Source of the DNA: a virus
Virus record (IMG/VR): IMGVR_UViG_3300042446_000030
Coordinates: 1-24,729 of that record
Reading direction: 5' to 3' (one strand)
Length of the DNA stretch: 24,729 nucleotides
Below the pieces are notes generated by a model. The model worked only from the letters and a program-made list of their open reading frames with translations, was not told the origin of the DNA and ran no database searches. Both the position numbers and the translations under genes were made by a program. This document shows positions 16,140 to 22,121 of this stretch, piece by piece (the first letter of the stretch is position 1; every line of letters starts with the position of its first letter).

Positions 16140-16177
16140 ATACACATAATCGAAACACACACAAAGGAAAATACCTA

Positions 16178-17398
16178 ATGGCTAAGCGCCCTGTTGATAA
16201 GACCCCGTTCCTCGCCGCTGTTGCTAAGGAACTTGGTAAGGTCAATACGATTTCCCGCGCGGAAGTCGTCCACATTATGAAGAAGTACAAGCTGAAGGAT
16301 CCGCTTTGGCTGACCAAGAATGACGCCGTGCGCGTCGGTCGTGGAATGTATTCGCTTACCGATGTTCCGGCTGTGGCTGTAAAGTCTTCCAAGACTGCCG
16401 ATATCGCTTCAAGCGTTCCCGTTGTTGCGATGGACGAGGTGGCTAACGCCTCCGAAATGCAGATGGCAGCGGCTGCGGTTGTTCCGCTTCACGCGGTAGA
16501 GAATCGTGGTATTGATCTGGTGCCGACTAAGGCATCTGGTTATGTTCCCTTCGGTCACTTCCCGGACGTTCGAATGATTGTCAAGTCTGGTAAGTTTTAT
16601 CCGACTTACATCACCGGTCTGTCTGGTAACGGTAAGACCATGATGATTGAGCAGATTTGCGCTCAGGAAGGTCGTGAGCTTGTTCGCGCCAACATCACCA
16701 AGGAAACTGATGAGGATGATCTCATCGGTGGCTTCCGTCTCTCGGACGGTAAGACTGTCTGGCAGAACGGCCCGGTTATCGTGGCCATGGAACGTGGTGC
16801 CATCCTGCTTCTGGACGAAGTGGATCTTGGTGATGCCAAGCTCATGTGTCTCCAGCCGATTCTCGAAGGTAAGCCCGTTTACCTCAAGAAGATCAACCGT
16901 GTGGTCACTCCGGCTCCGGGCTTCAACATCCTTGCTACGGCTAACACCAAGGGTAAGGGTTCGGACGACGGTCGCTTCATCGGTACCAACGTGATGAACG
17001 AAGCCTTCCTTGAGCGTTTCAGCATCACCTTTGAGCAGGAATATCCCTCGACCAAGACTGAGGCCAAGATCCTCAACAATGTCCTGAAGACCTCTGGCAT
17101 TGAGGACAAGGACTTTGCTGACAAGTTGGTCAACTGGGCTGACATGATCCGTAAGGCGTTCTACGATGGTGCGGTCTCCGATATCATCTCCACTCGCCGA
17201 CTGGTTCATATATGCGAAGCCTACGCCATCTTCGGTCAGGATCGTGAGAAGGCAATCAAACTCTGTCTCAATCGCTTTGATGTGGATACCAAGACTGGCT
17301 TCTTTGACCTCTACGCCAAGCTGGACGAAAAGGTTCTTCCGAAGGCTGAGGTCAAGGAAGAAGTGAAGGCTACGAATGAGGATGAAATCGCTTTCTAA
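16178..17398 (+). CDS. CobS/MoxR-like AAA+ ATPase
   Basis: A 406-residue AAA+ protein of the CobS/MoxR group, encoded next to its expected VWA partner. Residues 1-62 form a small N-terminal domain that looks helix-turn-helix-like (ISRAEVVHIMKKYKL...GRGMYSL). An Ala/Val-rich linker follows to about 110. The ATPase core has Walker A GLSGNGKT at 147-154, DEDDLIGGF at 178-186 (a CobS-type insert), Walker B LLLDEVD at 210-216, sensor-1 region ATANTKGKG around 253-261, and Arg280 in LERF as the likely arginine finger. It probably forms a hexameric ring remodelling a target bound by the CobT-like protein. Phage cobS genes are widespread, but a direct role in cobalamin synthesis is not supported here. 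It is G+C-rich like its partner. Confidence 0.9.
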   Translation: MAKRPVDKTPFLAAVAKELGKVNTISRAEVVHIMKKYKLKDPLWLTKNDAVRVGRGMYSLTDVPAVAVKSSKTADIASSVPVVAMDEVANASEMQMAAAAVVPLHAVENRGIDLVPTKASGYVPFGHFPDVRMIVKSGKFYPTYITGLSGNGKTMMIEQICAQEGRELVRANITKETDEDDLIGGFRLSDGKTVWQNGPVIVAMERGAILLLDEVDLGDAKLMCLQPILEGKPVYLKKINRVVTPAPGFNILATANTKGKGSDDGRFIGTNVMNEAFLERFSITFEQEYPSTKTEAKILNNVLKTSGIEDKDFADKLVNWADMIRKAFYDGAVSDIISTRRLVHICEAYAIFGQDREKAIKLCLNRFDVDTKTGFFDLYAKLDEKVLPKAEVKEEVKATNEDEIAF

Positions 17399-17427
17399 TT
17401 GACATTGGGCATAGCCTAGTGTATAAT
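17399..17427 (+). promoter_or_regulatory. Consensus sigma70-like promoter for the winged-helix gene
   Basis: TTGACA (17399-17404), 17-base spacer, TATAAT (17422-17427): both boxes perfect. The expected transcription start near 17434 falls in the left arm of the inverted repeat at 17430-17465. The -35 box starts immediately after the previous stop codon. Confidence 0.94.
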
Positions 17428-17429
17428 AG

Positions 17430-17481
17430 CAGATACTATGGTAGACAACCGCGCCATAGTATCTGTTCCAACAAAGCGGTT
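17430..17481 (+). promoter_or_regulatory. Leader stem-loop with possible H-type pseudoknot
   Basis: Perfect 12-bp inverted repeat CAGATACTATGG / CCATAGTATCTG (17430-17441 and 17454-17465) around a 12-base loop. The loop contains AACCGC (17447-17452), complementary to GCGGTT at 17476-17481 just downstream, so a hairpin-type pseudoknot can form in the leader. The GGAG site and ATG 17503 follow closely. The repeat also overlaps the transcription start, so it could act as a DNA operator for the winged-helix protein. Structure is seen by base pairing; the regulatory role is inferred. Confidence 0.6.
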
Positions 17482-17502
17482 ATTTTATTATGGAGTTATT
17501 GA

Positions 17503-17715
17503 ATGTCTCAACTGTCTAAGGTCGCTAAGGTTCTCCGTCAGAACACCAAGGGTGCTGGCATCACTGTTGCCCAGATTGCCCGTCTGACTGGTGTTCCGAA
17601 GACCAGCGTTTCCAAGCGTGTGTATGACCTACGCACCCTTGAAGGCAAGACCATCTATAGCAACTACCGTACTGTTAACGGTAAGCGCAAGATGTTTTAT
17701 CGTTTTGCTGCCTAA
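17503..17715 (+). CDS. Small winged-helix DNA-binding protein
   Basis: A 70-residue basic protein that is almost entirely a winged helix-turn-helix. A helix 1 segment (SKVAKVLRQNT) is followed by ITVAQIARLTGVPKTSVSKRVYDL (residues about 20-43) as the HTH with recognition helix SVSKRVYDLR, then a beta wing (KTIYSNYRTVNGKRKMFYRF). It is likely a repressor or activator. It has its own perfect promoter, a structured leader, and a terminator fused to the next promoter, and palindromes lie at both of its ends, so autoregulation is plausible. It shares the G+C-rich composition of the CobT/CobS-like genes, suggesting that it belongs to the same acquired cassette. Confidence 0.8.
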   Translation: MSQLSKVAKVLRQNTKGAGITVAQIARLTGVPKTSVSKRVYDLRTLEGKTIYSNYRTVNGKRKMFYRFAA

Positions 17716-17721
17716 TTTTTA

Positions 17722-17750
17722 TTGACATGTTCAAAAAGGGATGCTATATA
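17722..17750 (+). promoter_or_regulatory. Consensus sigma70-like promoter for the second glycosyltransferase
   Basis: TTGACA (17722-17727), 17-base spacer, TATATA (17745-17750). The spacer and -10 box form the left arm and loop of the terminator-like inverted repeat at 17733-17770. The ATG at 17787 has GGAG upstream, and the leader segment TTTTATTATGGAGT resembles that of the winged-helix gene. Confidence 0.88.
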
Positions 17751-17770
17751 TAAGCGTAGCATCCCTTTTT
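17733..17770 (+). terminator. Intrinsic terminator fused with a promoter
   Basis: Perfect 14-bp inverted repeat AAAAAGGGATGCTA / TAGCATCCCTTTTT around a 10-base loop that includes most of the -10 box of the promoter at 17722. Read-through RNA from the winged-helix gene would form a GGGATGCTA stem followed by TTTTT, a canonical terminator. RNA begun at the embedded promoter would start near 17757 and contain only the right arm, so it would escape. Confidence 0.85.
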
Positions 17771-17786
17771 ATTATGGAGTACCCGC

Positions 17787-18680
17787 ATGGAATTATCAAT
17801 CAAAGTTGAAGACCTAAGAAAGGCAAAACTGTTCATTGCCACACCAATGTACGGCGGCGTTAATCACGGTCTTTATATGAAGGCTTGTCTAGACCTTCAA
17901 GCTATTTGTTTCCAATATGGAATAGAGAATCGGTTCTCATTTCTGTTTAACGAATCCCTGATTACTCGCGCAAGAAATTATCTCGTAGATGAATTCTTGC
18001 GTTCTGGTTATACACACTTACTCTTTATCGACTCTGATATTCATTTCGAACCGCAAGACGTTCTTGCGATGTTGGCCTTAGATAAGGACGTTATTGGTGC
18101 TCCTTATCCAAAGAAGGCTATTAACTGGAAGAACATAGCAACAGCTATGGCAAAGAATCCCACAATTAATCCAGCAGAACTTGATAATCTTGTTGGTGAT
18201 TATGTTTTCAATCCTGTTCCTGGAACAAAGCAGTTCAATGTAAGAGAGCCTCTTGAGGTTCTTGAACTTGGCACTGGCTACATGATGGTCAAGCGAGAAG
18301 TTTTTGATAAGTTTAGAGAAGCCTATCCTAAGCAGAACTATAAGCCTGATCATATTGGTCAAGCAAACTTTGATGGCACACGATACATTCACGCATACTT
18401 TGATACTGTTATGGATAATGGTTATACTTATGATGATCTTTATTCTCTCGTATTGAAAGCATCAAATGGTGAAGATGTAAGTGAAGCTGCCAGTAAGTTT
18501 ATGGAAGCAGAGAAGACAGCCTCTCACCGCTATCTCTCGGAAGATTATATGTTCTGTCAGTATTGGAGAAAGATGGGCGGTCAGATTTGGTTATGCCCTT
18601 GGATGAAGACACAGCATGTCGGCTCTTATGCTTTCACAGGTAATATGCAATCAATCGCTAATCATACAGGAAATCTATAA
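17787..18680 (+). CDS. GT-A fold glycosyltransferase
   Basis: A 297-residue predicted glycosyltransferase. The N-terminal strand KLFIATPMYGG is followed by helices, ITRARNYLVDEFL (59-71), and THLLFIDSDIHFEP, where Asp82-Ser83-Asp84 is the DxD metal and nucleotide-sugar motif. VIGAPYPKKAI lies near 102-112, LGTGYMMVKREVF near 170, and SEDYMFCQYWRKMGG near 252-266 resembles an acceptor-side ED motif. Members of this type are common in large phage genomes; acceptors may be DNA bases, capsid proteins or surface sugars. With the TAGT-type enzyme nearby, glycosylated DNA is a reasonable hypothesis. The stop abuts the start of gene 1. The codon style returns to that of the main phage genes. Confidence 0.82.
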   Translation: MELSIKVEDLRKAKLFIATPMYGGVNHGLYMKACLDLQAICFQYGIENRFSFLFNESLITRARNYLVDEFLRSGYTHLLFIDSDIHFEPQDVLAMLALDKDVIGAPYPKKAINWKNIATAMAKNPTINPAELDNLVGDYVFNPVPGTKQFNVREPLEVLELGTGYMMVKREVFDKFREAYPKQNYKPDHIGQANFDGTRYIHAYFDTVMDNGYTYDDLYSLVLKASNGEDVSEAASKFMEAEKTASHRYLSEDYMFCQYWRKMGGQIWLCPWMKTQHVGSYAFTGNMQSIANHTGNL

Positions 18681-19358
18681 ATGATAATTGGTGTTGTAGG
18701 ATTCATCGGTTCAGGTAAAGGAACTGCTGCTGATGTTCTAGTTGAGAAACACGGCTTCGTGAAGCTTTCGTTTGCGGATGCTGTTAAGGACGCCACTGCT
18801 GCCATCTTCGGATGGCAGCGGTCTCTCCTTGAAGGTGATACGGAAGAGAGTAGAATTTTCCGTGAGACAAAAGACGAATGGTGGTCTCAGAAGACTGGCA
18901 AAGATATTACTCCTCGTCTTGCTCTACAGTTGATGGGAACGGAAGCTGGGCGTGATGTATTCCATAAAGATGTTTGGGTATATGCTCTTGAGCGTAAGAT
19001 GGAAATGTACCAGAATGTTGTAATCGCAGATGTTCGTTTCCCAAATGAGATTGAATGGATGCGTAGCAAGGGCGGCTTCGCTGTTCGTGTTACGCGCGGA
19101 CCCGACCCTGATTGGTATGATACTGCTATCATTGCTAACAAGAAGGCTGACACTCACGAACAGATTTCTCGCAAGTCGGCTGCCGTAGATGCAATAATAG
19201 ATCAGTATAAGGTCCATTATTCGGAATGGGCATGGGCAGGTGAGATTATGGATTATCAACTTGATAATAATGGAAGCATTTCCATGCTTGAAGCTGATAT
19301 CGGTCACATGATAAAGGTCTTTACAGGCCCGAAAAACCCTGCTATACTAGCAGCCTAA
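18681..19358 (+). CDS. 1: Deoxynucleoside monophosphate kinase (T4 gp1-like)
   Basis: A 225-residue P-loop kinase like T4 gp1, which phosphorylates dNMPs (including modified dCMP in T4) to supply dNTP synthesis. The P-loop GFIGSGKGT sits at 7-15, FADAVKD at about 31-37 binds the nucleotide, RLALQLMGTEAGRD is around 84-97, and VIADVRFPNEIE follows, as in the family. It begins directly after the preceding stop. T4 gp1 has the special ability to phosphorylate hydroxymethyl-dCMP; whether this one accepts a modified nucleotide cannot be read from sequence, but the nearby glycosyltransferases make it relevant. A stable hairpin lies within the coding region at 18798-18819. Confidence 0.92.
   Translation: MIIGVVGFIGSGKGTAADVLVEKHGFVKLSFADAVKDATAAIFGWQRSLLEGDTEESRIFRETKDEWWSQKTGKDITPRLALQLMGTEAGRDVFHKDVWVYALERKMEMYQNVVIADVRFPNEIEWMRSKGGFAVRVTRGPDPDWYDTAIIANKKADTHEQISRKSAAVDAIIDQYKVHYSEWAWAGEIMDYQLDNNGSISMLEADIGHMIKVFTGPKNPAILAA
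18798..18819 (+). other. C(UUCG)G tetraloop hairpin inside gene 1
   Basis: Perfect 9-bp stem GCTGCCATC / GATGGCAGC capped by TTCG with a C-G closing pair, extendable by three more pairs including one G-U. This is the exceptionally stable tetraloop class known from T4 mRNAs. It lies in coding sequence rather than between genes. Confidence 0.75.
19320..19348 (+). promoter_or_regulatory. Sigma70-like promoter for gene 45
   Basis: TTTACA (19320-19325), 17-base spacer, TATACT (19343-19348), overlapping the end of gene 1. The -10 box is centred in a perfect inverted repeat CTGCTA-tac-TAGCAG (19339-19353). The ATG of gene 45 follows by 35 bases with a TTGGAG ribosome-binding site. Confidence 0.78.
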
Positions 19359-19383
19359 ATTGAAATAACTTGGAGATTATATT

Positions 19384-20049
19384 ATGAAGATTAGTGAAAA
19401 CACCCTAAGTGTATTGAAGAACTTTTCTGCAATCAATTCCGGGCTTGTCTTACAGAAGGGAAATGTCCAGAAGACTATTTCCCCTGAGAAGTCCATTCTT
19501 GTTGAAGTCGAAATCGAAGACGCTATTCCTGGGCAGTTCGGCATCTATGATCTAAATCAGTTCCTAGGTAATGTTTCTACTCTTGGAAATCCTGATCTTA
19601 GCTTTACTGAAAATGCTGTTATGATGAATGATGGCGATATTGCTTTCAACTATTATTCATGTTCGCCTAACCTTATCGTTTCTCCTCCTGATAAGGAATT
19701 GAAGTTGAAGCAAACTGATGTTAGCTTCGCTTTGACGAATGCTATTCTATCAAAGCTTCTTCGTCTGGCTTCAATGAACAATCTTACCCATCTTTCAGTT
19801 GTTGGTAAGAATGGAGAGATCCGCTTGCAGACACATGAGAAAGCAAATGATACTTCAAACTCTGCTTCATTCAAGTTGAATGATTATAAGGGTGCTGATT
19901 TCATTGCATCGTTCAAGGTAGAGAACATCAAGCTTGTTCCTGGTGACTATGATGTAGAAATCCAGCTTGGTGCTTTTGCCAAGTTTACTGCTACAAGTGG
20001 CGTATTCAAGGACAAGATCAAGTATTTCATCGCATTGGAGACAAAGTAA
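19384..20049 (+). CDS. 45: DNA polymerase sliding clamp (T4 gp45-like)
   Basis: A 221-residue processivity clamp, close to T4 gp45 (228). The N-terminal pattern MKISENTLSVLKNFSAINSG, the central FGIYDLNQFLGNVSTLG, and the C-terminal KDKIKYFIALE are typical of the family. Three copies encircle DNA, hold the polymerase, and in T4 also activate late transcription through gp55 and a co-activator. It has its own promoter. The following DsbA-like gene begins two bases after the stop codon, and the clamp-loader genes come next, as in T4 order apart from inserted genes. Confidence 0.94.
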   Translation: MKISENTLSVLKNFSAINSGLVLQKGNVQKTISPEKSILVEVEIEDAIPGQFGIYDLNQFLGNVSTLGNPDLSFTENAVMMNDGDIAFNYYSCSPNLIVSPPDKELKLKQTDVSFALTNAILSKLLRLASMNNLTHLSVVGKNGEIRLQTHEKANDTSNSASFKLNDYKGADFIASFKVENIKLVPGDYDVEIQLGAFAKFTATSGVFKDKIKYFIALETK

Positions 20050-20050
20050 T

Positions 20051-20335
20051 ATGGCTGGTATCGGACACAATAAGCCTTTCGTGAGTATCAATTCTCTCAC
20101 GGAAACTCAGAAGACAGACTTGAAGAATGCTATTCGTGAAATGAACGATAGCATGACGCGGGTAGCTTCTGAGCGCGACTTCCAGAAGAGCGCATTAGAA
20201 AGCGTATTCGATAAGACTGGTGTAGATAAGAAGATCATTCGCCGTATGGCCAAGGTCTACTACAAGTCCAACTATGCAGAAGAGCAGGAAGAGAACCGTC
20301 AGTTCGAAGAATTCTATGACGCCGTGATGAAGTAA
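20051..20335 (+). CDS. dsbA: DsbA/GapR-like double-stranded DNA-binding protein
   Basis: A 94-residue helical protein. The C-terminal half, G-V-D-K-K-I-I-R-R-M...YYKSN...EEFYDAV, lines up with T4 DsbA (GVDGKMFNRLLALYH...VELYDTV), a dsDNA-binding protein linked to late transcription. The same layout matches bacterial GapR (DUF2312), an alphaproteobacterial protein that binds overtwisted DNA, and the start MAGIGHN is a tag often seen in alphaproteobacterial and phage proteins of that type. It may manage supercoiling ahead of forks or assist late promoters. Start 20051 was chosen for the GGAG nine bases upstream; an in-frame extension to 19967 would overlap gene 45 deeply and is unlikely. Confidence 0.78.
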   Translation: MAGIGHNKPFVSINSLTETQKTDLKNAIREMNDSMTRVASERDFQKSALESVFDKTGVDKKIIRRMAKVYYKSNYAEEQEENRQFEEFYDAVMK

Positions 20336-20580
20336 TGACCAAAGATGTAATAGCACGAATGGACGAACTCATGAAGCCTATTGACAGGCAGATCATGATG
20401 TGCGATAATGTTGAAGACTTGCTAATGTTGGCTTCCAACATGATGGTTACCGCCAAGATGATCTATGTTCAGCAGCTTGGCGGTGAAGGTGCAAAACTCC
20501 TAATTCAAAAAATGGTGAATGAAATTGACGAACGAATCCTTCCTGTGGGTCGAGAAGTACCGCCCGAAGACTATTGCTGA
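20335..20580 (+). CDS. Small helical protein between 45 and 44, unknown
   Basis: An 81-residue protein, mostly alpha-helical: VIARMDELMKPIDRQIMMCDN, then LLMLASNMMVTAKMIY, then a glycine turn and KLLIQKMVNEID. It is rich in Met (about 11). Small conserved proteins of this look occur in replication clusters of T4-like phages, to my recollection, with no known function. It starts in a TAATG overlap with the DsbA-like gene and its last 62 bases overlap the start of gene 44, so translation of gene 44 may depend on it. Confidence 0.65.
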   Translation: MTKDVIARMDELMKPIDRQIMMCDNVEDLLMLASNMMVTAKMIYVQQLGGEGAKLLIQKMVNEIDERILPVGREVPPEDYC

Positions 20581-21466
20581 TTGTATTCTTCCTGATCGTT
20601 TGAAGAAGCCATTTCAGGAATATGTAGAGAAGCAAGAGATTCCAAATCTTATGTTGACTGGTTCTGCTGGTGTTGGTAAGACAACCGTAGCGAAAGCCAT
20701 GTGTGATGAGATTGGTATCAATCATCTGTATATCAATGCCTCTGAAAATCGTGGTATTGATATGCTGCGAACTACCATTCGTGGTTATGCATCCACTGTG
20801 TCTCTGACTGGTGGTAAAAAGGTTATCATCCTAGATGAGGCTGACTATATGACTCCAGATGCCCAAGCCGCAATGCGTGGTGCTATCGAAGAGTTTTCTG
20901 CTAACTGTACATTCATCTTTACTTGTAACTTCAAGTCCAAGTTGATTGATGCTCTTCACTCTCGTTGCTCTGTCATTGACTTTGCATTGAAGAATGATGA
21001 GAAGTCTAAGATGGCCATGCAGTTGATGAAGCGCATGGAAAATGTACTAACACTGGAAGGTATTACTTATGATAAGGCGGTTCTTGCGAAGATTATCGAA
21101 AAGTACTTCCCTGACTATCGCCGTACTCTTAATGAGCTACAGCGGTATAGTTCTTCTGGCACTTTGGATGCAGGCATCGTTGCACAACTCTCAGATGTTC
21201 GCAAAATTTCCGAGCTGGTTAAGTTTCTAAAGGAGAAGAACTTTGGTGATATGCGAAAGTGGTGTGTAGCCAATTCTGATATTGAGCCTGCACGTATCTA
21301 TCGCAAGGTCTATGATAGTTTGTACGAGTACTTCAAGCCAGAGGCCATTCCTCAGGCCGTGGTAATCATCTCAAAGTACCAGTATCAAGCTGCGTTTGTA
21401 GCCGATCAAGAAATCAATCTAGTCGCATGTTTAACTGAATTAATGGTGGATTGTGAATATGTCTAA
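20519..21466 (+). CDS. 44: Clamp loader large subunit (T4 gp44-like)
   Basis: A 315-residue AAA+ clamp loader ATPase, close in length to T4 gp44 (319). VEKYRPKTIADCILP follows the N-terminus, Walker A GSAGVGKT is at 48-55, Walker B ILDEAD at 104-109, sensor 1 TFIFTCN near 131-137, and the SRC arginine-finger motif at 148-150. A C-terminal collar helical domain ends the protein. It loads gp45 with gp62. The ATG at 20519 lies inside the preceding small gene with a poor ribosome-binding site, which suggests coupling. Unlike T4, gene 62 does not follow directly: a restriction-modification pair intervenes. Confidence 0.95.
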   Translation: MKLTNESFLWVEKYRPKTIADCILPDRLKKPFQEYVEKQEIPNLMLTGSAGVGKTTVAKAMCDEIGINHLYINASENRGIDMLRTTIRGYASTVSLTGGKKVIILDEADYMTPDAQAAMRGAIEEFSANCTFIFTCNFKSKLIDALHSRCSVIDFALKNDEKSKMAMQLMKRMENVLTLEGITYDKAVLAKIIEKYFPDYRRTLNELQRYSSSGTLDAGIVAQLSDVRKISELVKFLKEKNFGDMRKWCVANSDIEPARIYRKVYDSLYEYFKPEAIPQAVVIISKYQYQAAFVADQEINLVACLTELMVDCEYV

Positions 21467-22121
21467 GTCTAATAAATTGAGAAAAACTCAGGAACAATTT
21501 GGCGGTGGAAGATCAATGTTTAATGATGCGGCAAAGTGTCATGAGACGAATGTTTTAGATACTGCATATGAAGTACTTCATGAATTAAATAAAAAGTATA
21601 ATGATTGTTTTATTCTTGAGACAAAGCTTTCTAAGAAAGATATTGCACAGTCTCTTGGATTCAAGAATTATAAGAGTCAAGGTAGAGATTCTTTCGTGAA
21701 ACCTGATGGCGGTATCATCTATTACGTAAAAAATAATAAAAAGTATCCTGTTTTAATTACTGAAGCAAAAAAACAAGGTACGAATGATATACGTGCCACT
21801 GAAGGTAAAGCAAAACAAGGCAAAGGCAATGCGATTGAAAGAGCGTATAAGAACTATAAAGAGTTAGAATTGTACTGCAAAAACTTACCTGTTTTTCCTT
21901 ATGTTATCTTCGCATATGGTTGCGACTTTGAAGATGGCTCTTCTATTAATGATAGACTTGATGCTATGACCGAATATCTTCCAAGAAATAAAATCTATAC
22001 AGGAACAAAACATAAGATCGTTAATCTTTTTGTTAGAGCAAACTCTTTTACAAAAGATGAAATATATAATATCATGCTTAAGGTTGCCCAGAAATCTTTT
22101 AAGGAGTTAAAAAACGTATGA
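21459..22121 (+). CDS. EcoRI-family type II restriction endonuclease
   Basis: A 220-residue protein resembling EcoRI (277 residues). The PD-(D/E)xK site is clear: PDGG with Asp83, then TEAKKQG with Glu102 and Lys104, matching EcoRI Asp91, Glu111 and Lys113. The recognition segment GNAIERAYKN (123-132) parallels EcoRI GNAIERSHKN, which contacts the AATT core through Asn141, Glu144 and Arg145. An early FNDAAKCHE segment also matches EcoRI FGDYAKAHD. The start at ATG 21459 is chosen for GGTGGA eight bases upstream; GTG 21453 is an alternative. It overlaps the end of gene 44 and is joined by ATGA to a methyltransferase. Composition is distinctly AT-rich, suggesting acquisition. Activity and target are untested. 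Confidence 0.9.
   Translation: MSKSNKLRKTQEQFGGGRSMFNDAAKCHETNVLDTAYEVLHELNKKYNDCFILETKLSKKDIAQSLGFKNYKSQGRDSFVKPDGGIIYYVKNNKKYPVLITEAKKQGTNDIRATEGKAKQGKGNAIERAYKNYKELELYCKNLPVFPYVIFAYGCDFEDGSSINDRLDAMTEYLPRNKIYTGTKHKIVNLFVRANSFTKDEIYNIMLKVAQKSFKELKNV

Noticed and set aside
16409-17209. 266-codon open frame on the minus strand opposite the CobS-like gene
   Set aside because: It lies wholly within a clear AAA+ gene on the plus strand, has no ribosome-binding site or recognisable domain, and long antisense frames are expected from the codon bias of this G+C-rich region.
19967-20050. Upstream in-frame extension of the DsbA-like gene
   Set aside because: It would overlap gene 45 by more than 80 bases, and GGAG with good spacing supports ATG 20051.
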